Shown in pieces: positions 1-5,872 of a stretch of 5,872 bases of DNA. Position numbers and translations under genes: made by a program. Source of the DNA: Candidatus Poseidoniales archaeon. Lineage in GTDB: Archaea; Thermoplasmatota; Poseidoniia; Poseidoniales; Poseidoniaceae. The stretch is taken from NCBI GenBank assembly GCA_012959845.1, contig DUCL01000225.1, positions 5,672 to 11,543 of the forward strand, in the 5' to 3' direction. The notes beneath the pieces are model-generated. The model did not search any database and was not told the DNA's origin. It saw nothing but the letters and a program-made list of their open reading frames with translations. How positions within the stretch are numbered: the stretch's first letter is position 1; every line of letters starts with the position of its first letter.

Positions 1-629
1 ATTGTCCATTGTTCACTATTAGGCAGTTGGTGGCGCATTAAGGCAATACCATCTATTCCAGGCATTGACTCATCCCCAACACCTCTGATTACTCCTCCAT
101 GTGATTGGAATCTTGGACCGTGGAAATATCTCAGATAGATGAAAGCAGGTGTGTGCATTAATTCACCCATAGGCGGTGTACCAATAGTTGGAATCATGCC
201 AACTTCTGCTTCAAGGAACGGACATATGTCATCACATTTCTCAACTAAACGAACTGTGGCTTGGTGATGTTCTGTCTCACCAAATACTTCGCCCTTTGAA
301 TTGGTTAGGTCGCTTACCAAGCGGCATTTAACCCATGATAATTGGTCGTCTTGCCTCTCCAACACAGATTCCACCCTTACGGTCAATTCTCCCTTTAGCA
401 ACTTAACAGGTAATCCAAATTGTACATCTTCAAATCCTGCTAAGCAAGTCTGAGGGCGTAACAATAATGCATTCTCTGCAAACATTTCCATAGCCATTAC
501 ACCTGGATGATATGGGACTCCTTCGATTGCGTGGTCTACTAAGAAGGGGTGATCTGCTGCGCTTAGTGTTGATTGCGTAGTCAATGTTTGTCCTTCATCA
601 ACCTTGTTGACCTTGTCAATGAATGGGAA
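1..629 (-). other. Dehydratase (DH), double hotdog, cut by window edge
   Basis: Residues from about 1748. The first hotdog has DHPFLVDHAIEGVPYHPG (about 1773-1790). The catalytic His of the HxxxGxxxxP motif is His1780 (codon 531-533), and VMAMEMFAENALLL follows as the central helix. The second hotdog begins around IYLRYFHGPRFQSHGG; YFHGPRFQ (105-128) is the usual entry to the C-terminal hotdog of PKS-type DHs. The partner catalytic Asp (DxxxQ/H) should lie beyond the window edge and cannot be checked. The domain would dehydrate beta-hydroxyacyl-ACP to the enoyl form. Its place directly after the KR matches the PfaA KR-DH arrangement. Confidence 0.87.
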
Positions 630-3600
630 TCTTGTAGGGTTTGCTATCAAAGCAGCCATATTTGCTGGAAGTCGCAATGGAGCATCTCTGAATACATCAA
701 AGCGGTCCATTATTCCAAGACTGCCACAGCCGATGACTCTTCTCTTACCGCCAGCAAGTGCTTCATCAACGAATATTGACACACCATCTTCAACCGATAA
801 TGTTTCAATTCCTGCTGCCTCAAAGACTGCTTCTATCGAACCTCTTGTTGCCATACCGACATCTCTCCAGCCAGTCCAACCAATTGCGACCGCACGGCAA
901 GTACCGCTTGCGGTCAAGCGTGTCATCTCACTGTCCAGAACACAATTGGCTGCTGCATAATCGGTTTGGCCACCATTTCCAAAGCGACCTGCTACACTGG
1001 TAAAACAACAAGCAAAAGTTGGGTTTTCACTGCCACTTGCGTGAACTGCACCCAATAATGCTCGCCAACCGTCAACCTTGACCCTAACTACGTTGTTGAA
1101 AATATCATTTGATTTATCGGCAACTAATTTTGAATCTTCAAGACCTGCCCCATGAAGAATGCCGGTTATTTTTTTGCCAAGGTTTGCGCCAATCTCTGCC
1201 AAACCTTCTGCATCTGTTACATCGACTGAACAATACTGCGCAGTGTTTCCAGTTTCAGTGATTTGTTGTATCGTATTGTAAATGTCTAGTGAACGAGTAT
1301 AATTCTGCCACTCTTTTTCCCATTCAACCATTGTGATTTTGTCACTTTCGCTGGCATCGGTCATCGTTTGTCGCAATGCCATCTTCTCTTCGTTTAGTTG
1401 CTGCTGGGACCACCCAATCCATGATTGGCACTCTTCGATTAAACTAGAACGTCCGAGCAATACAAAGTGTGCACCAGCATCTGTACTGGCCTTTGAAACA
1501 CCGATAACAGATGCTGCTGTTACCCCTGAACCACCTCCGGATACTATCCAAGTATCCTTACTGGTCAGTGGTTCTCTTTGTGATTCTAAATCCTCAGCAA
1601 ATGCAACTAATGTCCAACGTCTTGTATCTCTATCAATTCCAATTTCAATATCTCCACCGAGTCCAAACAAATCGTCGTCAATGATTTGAGCTGCTTGTTG
1701 TGATTGTAATATTAATTCAGGGTGGAGGTCAAAGGCTCTACAACGCAAGTGTGGTTGTTCAAATGAATATGATTTGGTAACGCCAGTGGCAGCACTTTGC
1801 AGTGAGTTGAATCTTTCACCGAGGTTTCCATGGCGACCATCCATTGCAGTTACTGAAGCAACGATTCCTGTTGATTGACCGGCTAGTTTGCTATCCAATC
1901 CTTTGAGCAGTGAAAAGAAACCATGTGCCGACATTGCAATTTGACTTGACGGGCATGTGTCATCAGCCCAGGATTCACTGGCCAATTTCATAGGAGCCAT
2001 ATGGACTATTGCGGTGATATTGTGTTGGTTTAACTGTTCACAGACATCCTCAAGGTGTTGTGAATTTTCTGGGTCACATCGGTAAACAGTTCTTCCAGAT
2101 TCTTGTTGCGTTGACATATCTCTAATCGCTGATTCAAAGCCAACCAATACAGTATTCAATCCTCTTTGTTCCATTCTTTGTGCGAATGCTTCAGAGATTC
2201 CCCAGCCATCAACCGTGATTACAACCGTTCCATCAAGAGAAATGGGTTGACTAGTTCCTGGACATTCTTCAATTTCTATTTGCCATCTTCTCGCACCAGA
2301 AACAATATCGCTGCTCGTATGCACTACTGTGGCCTGCTCGACCTTTTGTGGCTGTGCATCACTAACAACTGATTCAGTTACACTTTCGCCACCGATCATC
2401 TTGACAATATATGCGCTAAAGTGATTCAAAGTTGGGTGGTCACTAAGTACGAATTCATCATCTACTGGAAGAGAGAAAATATCCCTAATCTCGCCCATTA
2501 TTTCTGCTTGTTTGACAGTATCAATTCCCAATTCACCTTCTAGGTCTTGGTCCATTTCAATAAAATCAGCAGGATAGCCAGTGTGCTTGACAACTACTTC
2601 AACCAATTTTTCTTCAATATCTGCTGAGCCGGCTGAAGGAAGGGTAGGGGCTGGAGTTACCTCAACTTCCTCTTCCACAGGTTGTGGTATTGCCTCAATT
2701 GCAGCAACTACAGGCGTAGCAACTACAGTAGCAGCCCCTCCAGTCATCTTGCCAATATAGGCGATCATATGATTCAAAGTTGGATAATCTGAAAGAACGA
2801 AATTATCGTCAACAGGCAAGGAAAACTTTTCACGGATATCCGCCATTATCTCTGCTTGCTTAACCGTATCAATTCCCAATTCGCCTTCTAGGTCTTGGTC
2901 TAATTCAATGAAATCAGCAGGGTATCCTGTATGGCCAACCACTACCTCTACAACGAGTGGAGTGATTTGTGATGTATCTAAATCAAGCGATGATGAATCA
3001 TCAGCCGCTTCAGGCTTGCTGACTTGTGCAACAGGTTGTGGTTGTGGTATTGCTTCAACTGCAGCAACTACAGGCGTAGCAACTACTGTAGCAACCCCTC
3101 CAGTCATTTTGTTAATATATTCAATCATATGATTTAGCGTAGGATAATCTGAAAGAACAAATTCTTCATCTATTGGCAAAGAGAACTTTTCACGAATATC
3201 TGCCATTATCTCTGCTTGCTTAACCGTATCAATTCCCAATTCACCTTCTAGGTCTTGGTCTAATTCAACAAAGTCTGCTGGATATCCTGTATGATTCACT
3301 ACAACATCGATTACAGTTGCGACTACATCGCCTGAAGCTGCTACCTCGGCAGTACTTGGTTGGGGCTTGCTTTGTTCTACAACCGGCACTGGTGCTGGCA
3401 CTGAAACTTCACTCTTTTCTGCTACTGGAGATGGGGTTGGTTTTCCTTCAAACTGCGCGGTAATAGGCCAACTTTCACCTTGAACTCCACCATGCAATTT
3501 ATCATCAGCATCAACATAACAAACTAATTTATTTTGTAAAATTCTGAATACTACATCATCTGTTCCGGCTAGTGCACGATTCCAAGCAAGGAATTTAGCG

Positions 3601-5872
3601 CCATCGATTCTCTCACCCACAAATGGTGTTCTCTTTACTAATGAAAGAGCAATTTGCGAGCCAAATCCTGCAGCGAAGCGAAGTCCATAACGCAGATTTG
3701 GATAATCTCCGCCAGTGGACAAATTCAAATCTCCCAATTCTGGGTCTTTTTCCTTATGGTTGGCAATTGGAGGGATTCTTCCTGTTTTCATACCGTATAG
3801 CATGCTGGCATCTTCAATTCCTACTGCCATCGGGTGACCAGTGAATCCTTTGGTATTGGAAATGACAAGCGAATCTGTACTTTGACCAAATGTATCACGC
3901 AGTGCTTTTACTTCTGATTGGGCACTTCCTCCACGCGCTGGAGTAAATGTTTCGTGACTAAAGAAAGCAGTATCTGCTGCAAACTCATGTCGGTCAAGTC
4001 CCCAGCGTTGTTCCATATCGCCAATGAAATCATTGACAACTCCTGCAACGTGTTCAACATCTAAGCGAGTGCCATGGAATGCTGAATTAGCAGTTGTTGA
4101 ACCCAATAGTTCAGCAATAGGTTGAACTCCGCGACTTGCCGCTTCTGAACTCCTCTCAACCACGAAAGCAGCAGCACCCATTCCTAAGATGAGGCCATTG
4201 CGGCGGCGGTCAAATGGTAGTGCTGTTTCTTCGACTACATTGTTGGTAGCGGCTGCACCTGATGCTGCGAATCCGGCTCCAATCCATTCCCACATATCAT
4301 CGCCGGTTACATCGTCACCAGATATGATTACCACGCGGTCAACTCGGTCTGCTGCAAGCCAATCTTCTGCAACTCCAAACGCCGCTGTCGCTGAAGCACA
4401 TGCAAGATTTATCGTTGTATTCGGCCCACGAATACCAGTGTATTGTGCGAATTGTGAATGCCCCATGTTGAGGGTTTGGAATAGGTATCTTCGGTCAAAT
4501 CGGCCTTCACCATCATCACCGTTATTCTTGGCGTGTTTCTTAGCCATCTGCATTCCAGGGAAACAAGATGAAAATACAATTCCAGTTCTATCTCTTTGAA
4601 CTTGCGGAACTTGCCAACTTCTAATCAATCTAAGGCCGCCTTTGCCAATTTGCTCTACAGGAGTTAGCGGTATTGCTGCATCGCGCAATGCCAGTAATCC
4701 AGCAGCTACAGCCAACTGTGTGGAAATGTCCCACGCCAATACCACCTTTGGATCAATTCCAAACTCTTCAGAAATATCAAAAGCAGATTTTAATCCTGCC
4801 AATTGTGGAATATCAGTGAATTCAGTTGCCTTTTCCATATTGACAGAACCATCTCTTCCCTTGATTAGACGAACTAAATTCTTGTCAAGTAATCTCTGTT
4901 TATACTCATCTGAAACTTCGCTAATACAGGTTTCACCACGAACAAGACGTTCAAAGGTATCTTCATCGAATACCTTCTCACCACCAGGAAGGCCTAGTGA
5001 TATTCCTGTGATGACATATGGGTCTGCTCTACGCTTTGCCATAGCATCACTTCCAGATGTAACAACCGTTGCACCTTGTTGAGAATTATTTGCATTAGGT
5101 AATCGAGTAATATTGGTCTGAGCAGACCACTTTGGAGGAACAGAAGTAATCCAACTTGCGATGTCCTCTGCTGTTTGTGCAGTGCTAACATCAACCTCTG
5201 CATTAGTCTGACACTCGTTAGCAATAGTTTGCAATAGATTGCTAATGGCAGAATCTAACATTCCAAGTCCGAGGCGAAGATTGACCATTCCATTGCAGAA
5301 TCTTGCCGGATATCCAGTTAGTGTTGATAGTCGGTCTCCAAGATATGCACTCTTGGCATCACTAGCAATTTGCTCTGGGTCTTTTGTTGAAGGAATTGTT
5401 GCTAATTGTGCAACTGTTGTGACAGGTGATTGTCCTGAACCACTTGGTAGAGGTCTGGCAGAGGTGCGCAAATCTTCGAGAGAAGAACTTGTTTGTGAAG
5501 TGGATATTGTGCTAGATTGATGTGCTTCAATCGGCCCAGCACGGAATGCTTCGGTCAATACTGGTGAATTACCAGTCGGCCATTGTGTTCTCTTACCCGC
5601 TAGTGCGAGCATACCCAATGCGGAAAGGAAAGATGCAATTCCACCTTGCTTTGGATGATTTGTCATTATCGGCAATGATGGTTGACCCTCAAGAATCTGA
5701 GTTGCAAACATACTCAATGCTCGCTTTGGTCCAACTTCAATGAATACTCGCGCACCTGATGAATACATTGTTTGGATTTGTCTTGTCCACTCTACTGCCG
5801 ATGCCATTTGAGGTGCTAATTGAGTTAGAATCGCCTGCTTTGAATCGCCATCTCCAGACATTGGGTAAAATT
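1..5872 (-). CDS. Giant type I PUFA/polyketide-like megasynthase (AT-ACP'-KS-ACPx3-KR-DH), partial at both ends
   Basis: One uninterrupted minus-strand frame crosses the whole window (1,956 full codons, 3-5870), with neither start nor stop visible. Domains in order are: AT tail (residues 1-97), linker, cryptic ACP-like fold (166-244), KS (283-747), ACP1 (847-922), ACP2 (967-1042), ACP3 (1082-1158), structural KR half (about 1214-1437), catalytic KR half (about 1441-1724) and DH (from about 1748 to the edge). The family builds acyl chains on carrier domains by condensation, ketoreduction and dehydration, presumably in the cytoplasm. Tandem ACPs followed by KR and DH, and a KR with a long insertion after its LLGRS motif, recall PfaA of PUFA synthases. 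The AT-before-KS order and the Thr-containing carrier motif do not match classical PfaA. No signal peptide or membrane segment is seen. The product could be a PUFA, a hydroxylated or branched lipid, or a polyketide; the window does not decide. The megasynthase call is secure, the product is not. Confidence 0.95.
700..1550 (-). other. Ketoreductase, catalytic SDR half, complete active site
   Basis: Residues about 1441-1724 form an NADPH-dependent short-chain dehydrogenase fold that reduces beta-ketoacyl-ACP to beta-hydroxyacyl-ACP. The nucleotide loop is VSGGGSGVT (1518-1544), followed by the adenine-ribose motif LLGRS. The central strand is GILHGAGLEDS. The tetrad is Lys1598 (VKVDGW, 1077-1079), Ser1625 (TSVAG, 996-998), Tyr1638 (DYAAAN, 957-959) and Asn1642 (945-947). 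Ser-Tyr spacing is 13 and Tyr-Asn spacing is 4, as in active KRs. About 65 charged, helix-like residues are inserted after LLGRS (SWIGWSQQQL to TGNTAQYCSVDVTD), which also occurs in PfaA-type KRs. GWTGWRDVGMA closes the substrate side. Confidence 0.92.
1560..2231 (-). other. Ketoreductase, N-terminal structural (pseudo-Rossmann) half
   Basis: Residues about 1214-1437. GTVVITVDGWGISEAFAQRM resembles a first Rossmann strand and turn, but with DGWGIS instead of a working nucleotide-binding glycine loop. It is followed by AIVHMAPMKLA and by a SVTAMDGRHGNLG strand-loop, which mimic the central SDR strands without the catalytic Tyr. Type I KR domains normally have such a catalytically silent half that pairs with the catalytic half that follows it. 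It is about the size expected for the family. Confidence 0.78.
2397..2627 (-). other. Acyl carrier protein domain 3 (ACP3), Thr at the attachment site
   Basis: Residues 1082-1158, 116 codons after ACP2. The motifs are KHTGYPADFIEMDQDLEGE, LGIDTVKQAEIMGEI and DHPTLNHFSAYI. Thr1118 (codon 2517-2519, ACT) sits at the attachment position. It is somewhat more diverged than ACP1 and ACP2 (MGEIRDIF for MADIREKF; KMIGG for KMTGG) and is the last carrier before the KR. Confidence 0.87.
2745..2972 (-). other. Acyl carrier protein domain 2 (ACP2), Thr at the attachment site
   Basis: Residues 967-1042, spaced exactly 120 codons from ACP1. The motifs are the same: GHTGYPADFIELDQDLEGE, LGIDTVKQAEIM, DYPTLNHMIAYI. 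The attachment-site residue is Thr1002 (codon 2865-2867), with an ACG codon as in ACP1. It is almost the same as ACP1 in protein and very close in DNA, so the pair looks like a recent internal duplication. Confidence 0.88.
3105..3332 (-). other. Acyl carrier protein domain 1 (ACP1), Thr at the attachment site
   Basis: Residues 847-922 form a typical four-helix carrier domain. Helix I ends in NHTGYPADFVELDQDLEGE, helix II begins at LGIDTVKQAEIM, and the last helix follows in DYPTLNHMIEYI. The position normally occupied by the phosphopantetheinylated Ser (GxDS) is Thr882 (codon 3225-3227). The domain would tether the growing acyl chain between KS, KR and DH. It is followed by a Val/Ala/Thr-rich linker that is nearly identical to the one after ACP2. 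Confidence 0.88.
3333..3629 (-). other. Post-KS segment and Pro/Ala/Glu-rich linker to ACP1
   Basis: The first part (3629 to about 3440) looks folded. It includes KFLAWNRALAGTDDVVF and LQNKLVCYVDADDK and may be a small adaptor packing on the KS; I do not recognise it as a named domain. The rest (about 3440-3333) is a disordered-looking tether rich in Pro, Val, Ala, Ser and Glu (for example VSVPAPVPVVEQSKPQP) leading into the first carrier domain. Confidence 0.6.
3630..5024 (-). other. Ketosynthase (KS) domain, complete, intact Cys-His-His triad
   Basis: Residues 283-747 (about 465 aa, normal for a type I KS). It opens with DPYVITGISLGLPGG, the usual VITG-x-x-x-x-x-PGG entry. The nucleophile is Cys491 (codon 4398-4400) in NLACASATAA, in place of the common DTACSSSL. 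The two catalytic His are His639 (codon 3954-3956) in SHETFTPARGGS, keeping the HxTxT pattern of the canonical HGTGT, and His679 (codon 3834-3836) in NTKGFTGHPMAVG, matching NxKxxxGH. PFDRRRNGLILGMGAAAFVVE matches the PFDxxRxGxxxGEG region, with Met instead of the usual Glu. The domain ends at AGFGSQIALSLVKR. Decarboxylative condensation is therefore expected to be active. It follows AT and the ACP-like fold and precedes the ACP array, whereas PfaA has KS first. Confidence 0.93.
5139..5375 (-). other. Cryptic, degenerate acyl-carrier-protein-like domain between AT and KS
   Basis: Residues about 166-244 align with ACP1-3 of the same protein. The helix I/loop motif LTGYPARF (about 184-191) matches HTGYPADF of the true ACPs. 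From that TGYP to LG-M/I (LGLGM against GELGI) the spacing is identical, 20 residues with no gap. Helix II (SNLLQTI against AEIMADI) follows in register, and the last helix QTAEDIASWI matches PTLNHMIEYI after a two-residue deletion. The position equivalent to the phosphopantetheine residue is Asp206 (codon 5253-5255). A Ser follows directly (Ser207), so a one-residue shift would restore a DS pair. The domain is either a dead docking/structural carrier or a very divergent active one. The call rests on hand alignment only. Confidence 0.62.
5376..5579 (-). other. Ser/Thr-rich interdomain linker
   Basis: About 68 residues between the AT tail and the ACP-like fold are rich in Ser, Thr, Gln, Pro and Ala. 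They include HQSSTISTSQTSSS (about residues 117-130) and a PLPSGSGQSP segment. No fold or motif is recognised. It looks like a flexible tether that separates catalytic units in megasynthases. Confidence 0.7.
5580..5872 (-). other. Acyltransferase (AT) domain, C-terminal tail only
   Basis: Residues 1-97 match the end of a malonyl/acyl-CoA:ACP acyltransferase domain. The stretch LAPQMASAVEW (about residues 18-28) corresponds to the usual LxxQxxxPVxW helix, and FIEVGPKRALSMFA (about 44-57) to the hallmark F-E-V-G-P-x-x-x-L motif. These are followed by the typical helix SFLSALGMLALAGKRTQW that closes AT domains. The catalytic Ser (GHSxG) and His, and the residues that select malonyl or other extender units, lie upstream of the window, so activity and substrate cannot be judged. 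In this family an AT loads acyl groups from CoA onto the carrier domains. Confidence 0.85.

Larger units (their letters stand above)
2397..3332 (-). repeat. Three-copy tandem repeat of about 348-360 bp encoding the ACP array
   Basis: The carrier unit plus linker recurs with offsets of 360 bp (ACP1 to ACP2) and 348 bp (ACP2 to ACP3). By hand count, 3041-3300 against 2681-2940 differ at about 38 of 260 positions. The differences are uneven: 3202-3242 is identical to 2842-2882 (41 bases), and the linker piece 3041-3120 differs from 2681-2760 at only about 8 of 80. The block between them (3121-3180 against 2761-2820) differs at about 15 of 60. All copies are in frame. Confidence 0.9.

Noticed and set aside
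573..1689. Plus-strand open frames at 573-779, 604-960, 758-1003 and 1333-1689
   Set aside because: They are antisense to the KR and DH coding sequence, mutually overlapping in different frames, and have no family resemblance. They are shadows of the minus-strand gene.
2397..3332. Direct repeats as a CRISPR array or mobile element
   Set aside because: The unit is 348-360 bp, in frame, and encodes a known carrier fold. There are no short palindromic repeats, spacers or terminal inverted repeats.
2166..3844. Plus-strand open frames at 2166-2372, 2908-3132 and 3623-3844
   Set aside because: They lie opposite the structural KR, the ACP linkers and the end of the KS. The 2908-3132 frame is Ala/Thr/Val-rich only because it mirrors the repetitive linker.
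4189..5082. Plus-strand open frames at 4189-4599 and 4642-5082 (136 and 146 codons)
   Set aside because: They lie antisense to the KS and ACP'-KS region, whose minus-strand frame carries conserved catalytic motifs throughout. Their translations show no recognisable motif and are low-complexity Ser/Ala/Pro shadows.
4994..5224. Minus-strand open frame of 76 codons in a different frame
   Set aside because: It overlaps the coding frame of the megasynthase between the ACP-like fold and the KS start. It is Leu/Gln-rich with no motif, so it is an out-of-frame shadow.
5239..5743. Plus-strand open frames at 5239-5520 and 5522-5743
   Set aside because: They are antisense to the AT tail, linker and ACP-like fold, with no recognisable protein features.
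1..5872. Frameshift or in-frame stop splitting the gene, or several separate genes
   Set aside because: I translated every line in one continuous frame. No stop occurs and every domain continues in register, so the region is a single intact gene segment.
1..5872. Assignment of the gene symbol pfaA
   Set aside because: ACPs, KR and DH resemble PfaA, but the AT comes before the KS, a carrier-like domain sits between them, and the ACP motif is DTVKQ rather than DSIKR. The symbol would imply an unproven orthology.

Overview
The whole window lies inside one protein-coding gene on the minus strand. Read as reverse complement, the frame with codons at 5868-5870, 5865-5867 and so on down to 3-5 gives 1,956 consecutive sense codons. 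I translated it line by line and found no stop and no frameshift. Both ends run off the window, so neither the start codon, the stop codon, any promoter or terminator, nor any neighbouring gene is visible. In these notes residue 1 is the codon at 5868-5870.

The product is a giant multidomain (type I) fatty-acid/polyketide megasynthase, closest in style to the PUFA-synthase (Pfa) and 'secondary lipid' synthase group. In protein order the window holds: the C-terminal tail of an acyltransferase (AT); a Ser/Thr-rich linker; a cryptic, degenerate acyl-carrier-protein-like domain; a complete ketosynthase (KS) with an intact Cys-His-His triad; a Pro/Ala-rich linker; three tandem carrier domains (ACP1-3) separated by Pro/Ala/Val/Glu-rich linkers; a two-part ketoreductase (KR: structural half, then NADPH-binding catalytic half); and a double-hotdog dehydratase (DH) cut by the window edge. 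Together these cover acyl loading, decarboxylative condensation, ketoreduction and dehydration on a tethered chain. An enoyl reductase, a thioesterase or other release function, and the AT active site are not in the window.

Points that stand out: all three ACPs have Thr where the phosphopantetheine-bearing Ser is expected; an unexpected fourth ACP-like fold sits between AT and KS; the AT lies before the KS, unlike PfaA (KS-MAT-ACPn-KR-DH); and the ACP units are near-identical in DNA in places, suggesting recent duplication or gene conversion.

Organism: prokaryotic-style continuous coding, moderate-to-low GC by eye, and frequent AGA, ATA, GGA, TCA and CCA codons. This suits an uncultured marine microbe. 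A marine euryarchaeon (Poseidoniales/Marine Group II) is one possibility, and a marine bacterium is equally open. This placement is inference only.
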